NCBI RefSeq assembly: GCF_041262565.1
Contig: NZ_JBGCCJ010000001.1
Span: forward strand, 3,472,001-3,536,000
Length of the DNA stretch: 64,000 nt
Direction of reading: 5' to 3'
DNA from: Leifsonia sp. EB41
Lineage (GTDB): Bacteria > Actinomycetota > Actinomycetes > Actinomycetales > Microbacteriaceae
Below the pieces are notes generated by a model. It was not told the origin of the DNA. It made no database searches and saw only the letters and a list, made by a program, of their open reading frames with translations. The position numbers and the translations under genes are program-made. Below are positions 55,030 to 62,851 of the stretch, in pieces (positions within the stretch are counted from its first letter, which is position 1; every line of letters begins with the position of its first letter).

Positions 55030-55035
55030 ACGGTA
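55030..55035 (-). promoter_or_regulatory. -10 box for leaderless SMR gene
   Basis: TACCGT on the minus strand, 6 bases before the GTG at 55023. Confidence 0.4.
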
Positions 55036-55055
55036 ACGATCAGGGAGGACAACGG

Positions 55056-55472
55056 ATGGACGACACAGCGCCGGTGCGGCAGTTGCGCATCGTGGTGGAG
55101 GCCGAGGACTACGACGAGGCGCTAGCGTTCTTCCGTGACGTCCTCGGGCTCCCCGAGCAGGCGAGCTACTCCGGCGACGGCGGCGCGCAGGTCGCCATAC
55201 TCGACGCAGGACGGGCGACGCTCGAGTTGGCGAATCCGGCGCAGAAGGCGATGATCGACGGCGTGGAGGTCGGCCGCCCGGTGGCGCCGCGCATCCGGCT
55301 CGCCTTCGAGGTGGACGACGGGCGCACTGTCACCGCGAGGTTGGTGGAGGCCGGCGCTGAGCTGATCGCGCCGCCGACCGTGACGCCGTGGAACTCGCTG
55401 AACTCCCGGCTCGCGACGCCGGCCGACCTCCAGGTGACGGTCTTCCAGGAGCTCGGCGGAGACGGCGTATAA
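55056..55472 (+). CDS. VOC (glyoxalase-fold) protein
   Basis: 138 residues. A single VOC domain: VVEAEDYDEALAFFRDVLGL at the start and LATPADLQVTVFQEL at the end. GGGAGGA lies 7 bases before the ATG. The ligand is unknown. It is divergent from the SMR gene across 32 bases, and a lipoprotein gene follows 103 bases later. Confidence 0.82.
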   Translation: MDDTAPVRQLRIVVEAEDYDEALAFFRDVLGLPEQASYSGDGGAQVAILDAGRATLELANPAQKAMIDGVEVGRPVAPRIRLAFEVDDGRTVTARLVEAGAELIAPPTVTPWNSLNSRLATPADLQVTVFQELGGDGV

Positions 55473-55575
55473 CGATTCGGGCATGCCCGGCGGGGCGGTC
55501 TCCCCGGCGGCCCTAGGATTCGATCACGCGGCGCCCGACCAGACGGTGCGCCCGGTGGACGAGTCGCGGGATTCG

Positions 55576-56685
55576 ATGATGACGATTGTGCGCGCGCCCG
55601 GTGCGTTTCGCGCGGCAGGGGCGGCGCTCCTCCTCGTCGCGCTGCTCACGTCGTGCGCCGCGCCCGGCCCGGCCGCGCCGCCCCCGACTTTCCGGCCCAG
55701 CACGCCCACCGCGACGGCGACCGCCGCGTCCGCGCCGACCCTGCGCGTGGCGACGACGTGCGACGCCCTGCTTCCGGCCGCCTCGGCGGAGGCCGCTGCC
55801 GGCACGGGAGTCCAGGCTCGGGAGTGGGCGCCCACCACCCGGAACCCGGTCGAGTTCGGGGACCTGCGAGCAGGGGCGCTGACCTGCGAGTACCGCGGAG
55901 AGCTTGCGGCCGGCTCGACCTGGCTCGCCCCGGACGTCTTCGTCGGAGTGCTGCCGACGCTCGGTGCGAACGACCGCTTCGGCGCACTGGCGACCATCGC
56001 CGGAGTGACGGTCGACGGCGACCGCTACTTCGCCTGCCCGGTCTCCGCCGGCTCGACCCCCACGTCCTGCCTGTTCGGAGCGATCGTGGGCGACTACCAG
56101 GTGATCGGCACCGTGACGTACCCCGATCGCACCACGCTCGACCAGGCCGCCGTCCGCAAGGTCTTCGACGATGCCACCGCGGTCGTCGGCCGCCTTGGCG
56201 CGCCCGCTCCGCTGTGGCAGCCGTCGGGTGGCAGTCTGCGCGGGGTCACCTCGTCGGACGGTTTCGTCCCGTTGGTTCGCATCGCCGCCGGCCTCGGTGT
56301 CCCCTCGGTGTACTCGCCGAAGTCCGAGGGCGGTGAGTACACGACGACCCAGCTCGCCTCCGCCCAGCTCAGCGGCGCCTACTGGTCGGACTTCGTCGAC
56401 GAGGGCAGCGCGGCCTCGGTCGGCATCGCCGTGCTGCCGGGAGGTTCGAGCTACTACGACGACGTCAAGCGCACGCCCGTGCCGGGCACGAGCGACATCC
56501 AGGCCGTCCCCGGGCTCGGCGATGACGCCTACCTCTCGATGTTCCGGATCGCCATGCCAGGCGGTCCGGGCAGCCCGATCCCGTACCTGGACGTGAAGGT
56601 GAAGAACAGTTGGCTGCAGCTCTCGGACGCGCCGCCCGCCGTGCTCGAGCAGCTCGCGCGCGAGGTCATCGCGAACCTGTCCTGA
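55576..56685 (+). CDS. Secreted lipoprotein of unknown function
   Basis: 369 residues from ATG 55576 (or 368 from the next ATG). The signal peptide ends in a lipobox LLTSC, followed by a Pro/Thr/Ala-rich linker. The mature region has four cysteines (in TTCDALLP, LTCEYRG, YFACPV, TSCLFG) likely to form two disulfides. TAGGAT at 55513-55518 may be its -10. No family recognised. It is not obviously linked to the type VII genes downstream. Confidence 0.7.
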   Translation: MMTIVRAPGAFRAAGAALLLVALLTSCAAPGPAAPPPTFRPSTPTATATAASAPTLRVATTCDALLPAASAEAAAGTGVQAREWAPTTRNPVEFGDLRAGALTCEYRGELAAGSTWLAPDVFVGVLPTLGANDRFGALATIAGVTVDGDRYFACPVSAGSTPTSCLFGAIVGDYQVIGTVTYPDRTTLDQAAVRKVFDDATAVVGRLGAPAPLWQPSGGSLRGVTSSDGFVPLVRIAAGLGVPSVYSPKSEGGEYTTTQLASAQLSGAYWSDFVDEGSAASVGIAVLPGGSSYYDDVKRTPVPGTSDIQAVPGLGDDAYLSMFRIAMPGGPGSPIPYLDVKVKNSWLQLSDAPPAVLEQLAREVIANLS

Positions 56686-56805
56686 GTCAGCTATGAGTCT
56701 GCTGCGGATCATGTCGCCGTGTCCGGTGCCGACCTAGGCTGACGTCGACGACATCGTCGGACGGCCCGCGTGGCGGGTCGGCCGAGTGAGGCCGATGGCA
56801 CAAAT

Positions 56806-56834
56806 CGTGGCCGGGAGCGGGGCTCCCGGCCACG
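56806..56834 (+). terminator. 13-bp hairpin between lipoprotein gene and esaA
   Basis: Perfect arms 56806-56818 and 56822-56834 with a 3-base loop, in the 250-base gap before esaA. It may terminate the upstream lipoprotein gene or limit read-through into esaA. Confidence 0.7.
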
Positions 56835-56869
56835 TCCATGTCTGCGGCCGGTCGCACATGAGTGCAGTA

Positions 56870-56905
56870 CGATATCTCTTTGGGGGAGCTCCGATATCCC
56901 TTTGG
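56870..56905 (+). promoter_or_regulatory. Direct repeats CGATATCYCTTTGG upstream of esaA
   Basis: CGATATCTCTTTGG at 56870-56883 and CGATATCCCTTTGG at 56892-56905, with a 22-base period (two helical turns), 31 bases before the esaA ATG. A putative tandem operator. Confidence 0.45.
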
Positions 56906-56935
56906 CAGAAATGCATCCGCTCGAGGAGATTCAGT

Positions 56936-58846
56936 ATGGCACGCCTGGCTCGTGGCGCACACCGACGGTCGCACCTTGCCCGTTTCGCTACAGCGACCCT
57001 GATGCTGGCGGCACTGGCCGGCGGGTTCCTGGCCGTGAACAACGACATCTCCCAGCGTGCGGCGGTGTTCAATCCCTCAGTCGCTCTGGTCAACGAGGAC
57101 CTCGCTTCCGAGTTCAATGCGAAGACGTACGCGTTCGGCGCGAGCTTCGTCGACCGGGTCTCGAAGGACTCGGAGTACAACTGGTCGGTGCTCTCGCGGC
57201 CGATCGCCGAGAAGGCGTATAAAGACGGATCCGTCGACGCGGTCATCTACCTGCCTCAGTCGTTCTCGCACGACATCCTGACCCTCCAAGACCTCGACCC
57301 GACGAAGGCGACCGTCGAGTACAAGCTGAGGCCCCAGCTCGACGAGCAGTCGGATCGCGTCCTGAAGAGCAAGATCGTCGACATCGTGCACGGATTCAAT
57401 CGGAGCGTCGTCACGATGTATTACGCCTCGGTCGCCGACAACATCGCCGAAGCCGACAGCTCGATGCACGCCGCCCTGGGCAACCAGGAGGCTCTCATCG
57501 CGGCCCTGACGTCGGACGTGGAGCAACCCTTCTCGTTGACGAAGCCGAGTTTCGAGAACTTCGTCTCGAACGCCACCGGCCTCAAGGACGTGAACGCCGC
57601 AACGATCGACGCCCAGAACTCCTTCACGGAATCGGTCACCGACACGCTCGCCCGGACCAGCGAGACGTTCTGGGCGAAGCTGCCCGAGATCGACGAGTAT
57701 GCGAGCCGGCAGAAGGAGATCGCACACATCAACGCGACGAACAGCAACACCCGGATCACCGATCAGGCCGCCTCCGATCGGGACTTCTACGGCAGCCAGT
57801 TCGACGCGTTGAGAACGAACACGTTGTGCACGCTGAGCGGGGTGGATGCCGCCGAGGATGCGGAGCCCTGCACGAATCCGGACGGCACGGTCCCGCCTCA
57901 CCTCGCCGGACACCTCCTGTCGTTGCGGCAGGCGATCGCCGACTACACCACGGCATACACCGGGCCCGTCAACGAGCTGCAGTCCACCGTCCTCATCATT
58001 CGAACCTCCCTCACCGCCAGCATCGCGAACTTGGAGGCCCTCGTCGCGATCCTGGAACCGCTGGCCCAGCCGGCCGAGCCGACCGACCCAACCGAGCCGG
58101 CCGCGCCCACCGATCCGACTGATCCCGCCCCTGCCGTCCCGATCGTCGACCCGGCGGTCCTGAAGACCTTGAAGACGGACATCGTCGCCCTGAAGAACGC
58201 GAGGGACGCCCTGCGTGCGGACAATCTGCCCGCCCCGAACTTCGATTCGAATCTGACAGACCTCGACTCGTGGTACGCGGACATGCTCGCGACCATCAAG
58301 GACTCCGCGCTCACTGCGAGCGGGGTCGGCGGTCTCGACATCACAGACTGGGCCGACTACGACCCCGCCGCCCTCGGACTGTACGTCGACAACAGCGACG
58401 GACTTCACTGGAGCATCGCCGACCTGGTGAAACAGACCGCAGAGACCGGCAGCAGGATCGCGAGCGGCAAGCTGGCCGTCCCGGACAACCGCTCCCAGTT
58501 CGACACGCTCCTGAGCAGCGCCCTCACCACATTCACCCGCTCCGAGTCCGTGCGCAACGGGGTCGCCGGCCTGCTATCGAAGGGAAGCGCCGGCCTGGGC
58601 AAGAACAAGCAGTACTACCAGAACTTCTCAACCGTGCTGGCCAACACGAGAACACAAGGCGTCGACACCGGCAAGCTCCACGACTTCTTCTCCGCCCCGA
58701 TAGCCGCCACGGACATCACCACGCAACGGCCCGCCGTCCCGGCCGCCTTCGACCCGAAATGGATGATCGTCTTCGCCTGCGGCCTGTTGGCTGGTGCGCT
58801 CGTCATGGTGCTCGGGCGGACGTTCCGAGTGAAGAGGGACGGCTGA
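56936..58846 (+). CDS. esaA: Type VII secretion protein EsaA/YueB-like
   Basis: 636 residues. An N-terminal helix (about 15-36) is followed by the EsaA/Pip signature VALVNEDLASEFNAKTYAF, then WSVLSRPIAEKAYKDGSVDA and VIYLPQSFSHDILTL. A long extracytoplasmic helical region includes a Pro/Thr/Glu/Asp-repeat segment (about residues 375-400). A single C-terminal helix (WMIVFACGLLAGALVMVLG) ends the protein. Firmicutes EsaA proteins are usually longer with several C-terminal helices, so this form is short. In T7SSb it is a core channel or extracellular component. A GAGGAG precedes the ATG. It converges on the secretion operon. Confidence 0.85.
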   Translation: MARLARGAHRRSHLARFATATLMLAALAGGFLAVNNDISQRAAVFNPSVALVNEDLASEFNAKTYAFGASFVDRVSKDSEYNWSVLSRPIAEKAYKDGSVDAVIYLPQSFSHDILTLQDLDPTKATVEYKLRPQLDEQSDRVLKSKIVDIVHGFNRSVVTMYYASVADNIAEADSSMHAALGNQEALIAALTSDVEQPFSLTKPSFENFVSNATGLKDVNAATIDAQNSFTESVTDTLARTSETFWAKLPEIDEYASRQKEIAHINATNSNTRITDQAASDRDFYGSQFDALRTNTLCTLSGVDAAEDAEPCTNPDGTVPPHLAGHLLSLRQAIADYTTAYTGPVNELQSTVLIIRTSLTASIANLEALVAILEPLAQPAEPTDPTEPAAPTDPTDPAPAVPIVDPAVLKTLKTDIVALKNARDALRADNLPAPNFDSNLTDLDSWYADMLATIKDSALTASGVGGLDITDWADYDPAALGLYVDNSDGLHWSIADLVKQTAETGSRIASGKLAVPDNRSQFDTLLSSALTTFTRSESVRNGVAGLLSKGSAGLGKNKQYYQNFSTVLANTRTQGVDTGKLHDFFSAPIAATDITTQRPAVPAAFDPKWMIVFACGLLAGALVMVLGRTFRVKRDG

Positions 58847-58938
58847 AGCCATTCCTCGGCGCCCGCCTCGTGCCGGCTCGAGTGTTTGAGCTGTCTTCCC
58901 CTCCGTCGGCCCGGCCCGCATGCGCTGCGTGATCCCGT

Positions 58939-59157
58939 TCACCAGTTCTTCGGGAGTGTAGGGTCGTCCGGATCGATGGGAGCGCACCGGCTGTAGCCCA
59001 CGAAGTCGGAGTAGTTCTCGCCGATGGTGAACTCGATTGCGAAGCCGTCTGCACGGACTCCGGTGAGGTAGGGCGGGTAGGAGACGACCTTCCGCAGCGG
59101 GCTCACTGCGACGATGCGCAGCATGAGGCGGGGGCGGTGTGCGGTGAGGGTGGTCAT
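58939..59157 (-). pseudogene. Truncated copy of the downstream-effector lipoprotein gene
   Basis: A 72-codon frame. Residues 1-19 match the signal region of the gene at 59199-59771 (LRIVAVS versus LRIVALS), and residues 20-72 match its last 53 residues (RKVVSYPPYLTGVR and GYSRCAPIDP). The middle of about 110 residues, including the lipobox cysteine, is gone. This looks like an internally deleted tandem duplicate. It may be unexpressed, or make a soluble fragment. Confidence 0.75.
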
Positions 59158-59198
59158 TGTCCTGCTCGGCACGGGGTCGGGGTCCCGGGGTCGGTGGT

Positions 59199-59771
59199 TC
59201 ACCAGTTTTTCGGGAGTCGCGGGTCGTACGGGTCGATTGGAGCGCACCGACTGTAGCCCCGGAAGTCGGAGTAGTTCCCGCCGATCGTGAACACGATCCC
59301 GAGTCCGTCTTTGCGGACCCCGGTGAGGTACGGCGGGTAGGACACGACCTTCCGCGGCGGGTAGATGTTGTTGTCCTCGATTACTTTCGTCGGGAAGCCG
59401 CGCTTTGTCCACAGCGCCGCGACCCGCTCCGCCGTCTCCTCAGGACTCGACTTGGTCGGGCCCTTGTACTGATTGAAGATGTTCCAGCTCTCCGACTCGG
59501 TGCCATCGGCATATTCACCACAGCCGTATCCCCATTCGAACTCTGGTTTGGGCCAGGTGTCCGCGACGAGGGCGGTGGTTTCGTCGTAAAGAGCCTGGAT
59601 TTCTTGTTGCACGGCGGCGCGGTCGGACCGGTCTTGGTCTTCCATCTGCTGGATCTCCTTCGCAGTTTTAGGCTGTGCTCCACATCCCGTCAGGGTTCCC
59701 GTGACGAGCAGAGCGCTCAATGCCACGATGCGCAGCACACTACGGCGGTAGCGTGTGGTCGAGGCGGTCAT
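59199..59771 (-). CDS. Lipoprotein, candidate immunity factor for the LXG hydrolase
   Basis: 190 residues. Signal peptide and lipobox (GTLTGC, Cys30). The mature part begins with a charged helix (KEIQQMEDQDRSDRAAVQQE), continues with WGYGCGEYADG, and ends in a beta-rich domain (RKVVSYPPYLTGVRKDG, GYSRCAPIDPYD). Its ATG overlaps the LXG stop by four bases, so the two are made together. By position it corresponds to the immunity gene of LXG loci; the S. aureus lipase toxin TslA has a lipoprotein partner. Function is inferred from context. Confidence 0.75.
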   Translation of the reverse strand: MTASTTRYRRSVLRIVALSALLVTGTLTGCGAQPKTAKEIQQMEDQDRSDRAAVQQEIQALYDETTALVADTWPKPEFEWGYGCGEYADGTESESWNIFNQYKGPTKSSPEETAERVAALWTKRGFPTKVIEDNNIYPPRKVVSYPPYLTGVRKDGLGIVFTIGGNYSDFRGYSRCAPIDPYDPRLPKNW

Positions 59772-61783
59772 CGTCTTGGTCCGATTGGGTTCCAGGCAGA
59801 TCCGGGTAACGGGTTCGACAGGGCTGACCGGTCGAGGGGGGTTCCGCTGACGGGAAGGTCCTGCCCGCGTCCCATTGTCGCCATCGCACTGCCGTACTGG
59901 GCGGAAGTGAGGTTGTCGAGGTAGCTGTAGGAATCAGGGTTCTTCTGGCTGTTGCCGAACGGGCCGTGTTTGGTGATCCCTTCGAGCGTGATGCCGTCGA
60001 GGACGGTGTTCTCCGCACTGAACGTGTGGGCGCCGAAAGCCGGGTTGGTGGGGTCGGTGCGCCTAGACAAGAACTGCCCGGGCCCGGCCCACTCGTCCTT
60101 GGCGCCCTCGGCGGCGAAGACCTCCCCGCCGGGCACGTGCAGTGCGCCGGCAGACGCAACCTCGTTTGCGACACCGGCTGAGCCGAGCAGCACCACATGC
60201 CCCGCCGAAACCTCCTTCCCGGTCAGCGCGAGGGTGGCGACGTTGGTCCCGTAGGAGTGCGCGATGACCGAGAGCCCTGCCGCTTGTGACGGCCAGTCCT
60301 TCACCGCAGTTAGACCTCGCAGCGTGTTCCCCAACCGTTCCGCCCCAGCTCTGGCGAGATCATCGTGAGTGACACCCCACACATCCATACCACCGGGCGG
60401 GTCGTAATCCAGCCACGACAGGACCGCGATCTTGCTCGGATCAACACCAGATGCCTGTGACTGTTGCTGCCGCATGTCTCTGGCAGCATTACCGTATTGG
60501 CCGATGTCGTTGGCCGTGGTTCCCATTCCGGGGACGAGGACGCTGATGTGTTCGGCGGTCTCCAGGAGCCCCGTGCTGATGGCGACCTTGGTGCGTTCGC
60601 CGGGCTGGTAGACATACAACTCGTGCGGTACGGCGCCGGTCGGGCCGGCACCGTAGGCGATATCGATGCGGGAGAGAGTGTCGGCCAGCTTCTCCGCTTC
60701 GGCGAGACGGTTCAGCGCCGCCTGACGAACTCCGGCGAATTGCGAGCCGAGCTCCGGGTCGGCCTTCGCAGCCTTCAGGCGCTCCTTCGCCGCGGCAAGG
60801 TCGTCGATCAGGCACTGGCGGTTCGCGTCGGAGCGCACCCGCGGGGGAACACCGTCGAGGTTCCCGACCAGGCGAGGAACCGACCTCGCCCACTCCGCCC
60901 GCTGCTTCGCATCCAGGTCGTTCCACCAGGCGAACGTCTTCTCCGGTGCCGGCGGGTGGTCCCAGAACCTCTGAAACAGTTCGGGATGCGCGGCGAGCAT
61001 CGCCTTCATCTGCGATGGCGACAAGTCCCTCAGAAGCGATGACAGCTCTCCCGGCGTGGCTGACGTCCAGTCCTTCGACGACCCCAGGCCGGCTATGTAG
61101 TGGAGAGCCTTCCTCCTCGAGGCGAAAGCACCGAGTCCGGCGCTCAGATCACCGACGAGCGCGACGCCGCCATCGGTGTCGTTCAGGCGCTTCAGCAGAG
61201 CCACGGTATCGCGAGTAGCGGCGGCCAGCTTCTCGAGACTGTCGCGGAAGAGCCCGCACGTTGCCGCGTGGAAGCTCCGTACCGCGTGGAGCTTGTCCTC
61301 CAGATCGCGGATGTCGTTCTCCAGCTGGGTGAGCACCAGCTCCAGCCGAGAGTCGACGGCACGCAACGCGTCGCCCAGCATCGGCACGGCGATAAGCGTG
61401 TTCGCGGCGGCGCGGTTCGCTTCCCTGAGGCTCTCGGTCGCATCCCGCTGGGTCCGGGTCGCGATGAGCTGTATGTTCAGTTCGTCCTCTTTCAGCACGC
61501 CGTAACGGCTGATCTTCGAGTCCTCGAACGTGAACGTGTCGAGCTCACGCTGGATGTCGTCGATTTCGCTTTTCGCGTCCGAGAGACACGGTGCAATGAT
61601 CTGCGAGAACAGCGCGTCGACGGCGGAGTAGCCCTTCCCGGACAGTTCGCCTGTGCCCAGAGCGGCGACAAGGCGATCGGTCGCACTCTCAGCCGCATCC
61701 AGCGCGGATTGGGCGGTTCTGAGATTCCCGGAAAGGGCGCTCTTCACACTGCCTGAGTCGCCCGAATCGTACGTCAAGCCCAC
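59768..61783 (-). CDS. LXG-type T7SS effector with DUF1023 alpha/beta-hydrolase domain
   Basis: 671 residues. The N-terminal helical domain (about 1-235) carries the LXG motif (LSG at 48-50, in ELSGKGYSAVDALFSQI) and long coiled-coil-like helices. A linker with a DLSPSQMKAMLAAHPELFQRFW segment (about 250-275) follows. The C-terminal DUF1023 hydrolase (about 375-620) has VLVPGMGTT and the nucleophile elbow AHSYG (Ser510), a possible Asp563 and His606 in KHGPFG. LXG proteins are secreted by T7SSb with two small partners; this one would be an esterase or lipase. The start is GTG at 61783, overlapping the upstream gene by 10 bases. Confidence 0.85.
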   Translation of the reverse strand: MGLTYDSGDSGSVKSALSGNLRTAQSALDAAESATDRLVAALGTGELSGKGYSAVDALFSQIIAPCLSDAKSEIDDIQRELDTFTFEDSKISRYGVLKEDELNIQLIATRTQRDATESLREANRAAANTLIAVPMLGDALRAVDSRLELVLTQLENDIRDLEDKLHAVRSFHAATCGLFRDSLEKLAAATRDTVALLKRLNDTDGGVALVGDLSAGLGAFASRRKALHYIAGLGSSKDWTSATPGELSSLLRDLSPSQMKAMLAAHPELFQRFWDHPPAPEKTFAWWNDLDAKQRAEWARSVPRLVGNLDGVPPRVRSDANRQCLIDDLAAAKERLKAAKADPELGSQFAGVRQAALNRLAEAEKLADTLSRIDIAYGAGPTGAVPHELYVYQPGERTKVAISTGLLETAEHISVLVPGMGTTANDIGQYGNAARDMRQQQSQASGVDPSKIAVLSWLDYDPPGGMDVWGVTHDDLARAGAERLGNTLRGLTAVKDWPSQAAGLSVIAHSYGTNVATLALTGKEVSAGHVVLLGSAGVANEVASAGALHVPGGEVFAAEGAKDEWAGPGQFLSRRTDPTNPAFGAHTFSAENTVLDGITLEGITKHGPFGNSQKNPDSYSYLDNLTSAQYGSAMATMGRGQDLPVSGTPLDRSALSNPLPGSAWNPIGPRR

Positions 61784-62127
61784 GCTGCGCCCGCCTTCTC
61801 CTGCCGTAGCCGATCCAGCTCCGCCTCAGACGTCGACCGGATCCCCCTCGCCGTCTCCGCCAAGAGCTGTTCCTGTTCGTCGGCGAGTCGTCCCACGTAA
61901 CTGTCGAGCTCTCTGCGGGCGGCCAACCCCTTCTGCACGAAGTAGTTCTCTGCGCCCATGCCGATCCCGGCCTCTTCGAAGCGGGCGGTGTTCTCGCGCA
62001 TCACCTGCCGGTGTTCCTCCCACTGCTTCTCGAGCCGGAGGATCGTCGCGAGGTCCTCCGCGGTTCGGGTCTCGTGAGCGCTGATCTCCTGATCGAGCTC
62101 ACCGCTCTGATGCGGGGGGCTGCTCAC
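61774..62127 (-). CDS. Lap2-like helical partner of the LXG effector
   Basis: 117 residues, almost all helical and charged (DQEISAHETRTAEDLATILR, EEHRQVMRENTARFEEAG, LADEQEQLLAETARGI), with no membrane segment. Size, composition and position between the Lap1-like gene and the LXG gene match DUF3958/DUF5082-type Lap2 proteins, which bundle with the LXG domain for export. The start is GTG, overlapping Lap1 by four bases. Family membership is inferred from context rather than a diagnostic motif. Confidence 0.75.
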   Translation of the reverse strand: MSSPPHQSGELDQEISAHETRTAEDLATILRLEKQWEEHRQVMRENTARFEEAGIGMGAENYFVQKGLAARRELDSYVGRLADEQEQLLAETARGIRSTSEAELDRLRQEKAGAAWA

Positions 62128-62393
62128 GGCTTTCCACTCCAACTTCCGGCGTCTCGGCTGTCGCGCTGCTCGATCTCGGTCGCGAGCGAGGTGACGTTGC
62201 CGGCTTGACCCTTCACACCTGCGACCAGCTCGGAGAGGGAGCTCAGGAGCGTGTTCGCTACGGTCGCTCCGTCGTGGATACTCCCGATGGTGCTCGACCC
62301 GAGGCTCACCTGTCGGCCACCGCCGTCGAGGTCGACGTCGGCGAACCCTGAGACGGCATCGTGTGCGGCGCCGACATTCGAAGAAAGCTTCAC
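62124..62393 (-). CDS. Lap1-like small T7SS protein (TIGR04197/DUF5344-like)
   Basis: 89 residues forming a helical hairpin: an N-terminal half ending in a Ser/Gly turn (VSLGSSTIGSIHDGATVAN), then a second helix, LSSLSELVAGVKGQAGNVTSLATEIEQRD. This is the size and pattern of Lap1 proteins, WXG100-like secreted partners of LXG effectors. No WXG is visible. GGGAG precedes the GTG start, which overlaps the DUF4176 stop by four bases. Confidence 0.75.
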   Translation of the reverse strand: MKLSSNVGAAHDAVSGFADVDLDGGGRQVSLGSSTIGSIHDGATVANTLLSSLSELVAGVKGQAGNVTSLATEIEQRDSRDAGSWSGKP

Positions 62394-62851
62394 GATTCAC
62401 TCCCTTGATATTCCGGGTCGACCAGCCTGCGGAGTTCCGAAAAGGGATCGCCGCGGGTCGGCGCGCTGCCGCCCTCCGCAACCACCTCTCTGGCCTCCGG
62501 AATGGCGGTGAGCGGTTCCGTGAACTGTTGCGCTCGCGTCGTCCCTCTTCGTCCGTTCTGCATCTGGTCGAGGAGATCCTCGAGAAACGCGGCGTCGGCT
62601 TCATCGGTGTAGCCCTCGTGAACGACTTCGCGGACGTCACCGGCCAGGATCGGAAAAGTCTCCTGATCAGGCGTTTCGCCGTAGGGATGCGGCCCGACCA
62701 GGTAGCGAGGAACGACCTCGTCCAGATCGCTGTCCGGACGGAAGGCTCCGCGCGCCAGAACGACGAACAAGCCGGAGTGGCTCTCGCTCTCGAGCCGGAC
62801 GACGGATCCTAAGCCGAGCAACCTGCCGGCGAGTTCGAGCGTCATCGTCAC
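62390..62851 (-). CDS. DUF4176 domain protein of the T7SS locus
   Basis: 153 residues. The N-terminal half has the DUF4176 pattern: GLGSVVRLESESHSGLFVVLAR, VPRYLVGPHPYG, DVREVVHEGYTDEADAAFLEDL. This family occurs in Firmicutes LXG gene clusters and has no known biochemical role. The C-terminal 40 residues are polar. The start is GTG at 62851 overlapping essC; an ATG two codons later is possible. Four-base overlaps on both sides indicate a coupled operon. Confidence 0.82.
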   Translation of the reverse strand: MTMTLELAGRLLGLGSVVRLESESHSGLFVVLARGAFRPDSDLDEVVPRYLVGPHPYGETPDQETFPILAGDVREVVHEGYTDEADAAFLEDLLDQMQNGRRGTTRAQQFTEPLTAIPEAREVVAEGGSAPTRGDPFSELRRLVDPEYQGSES

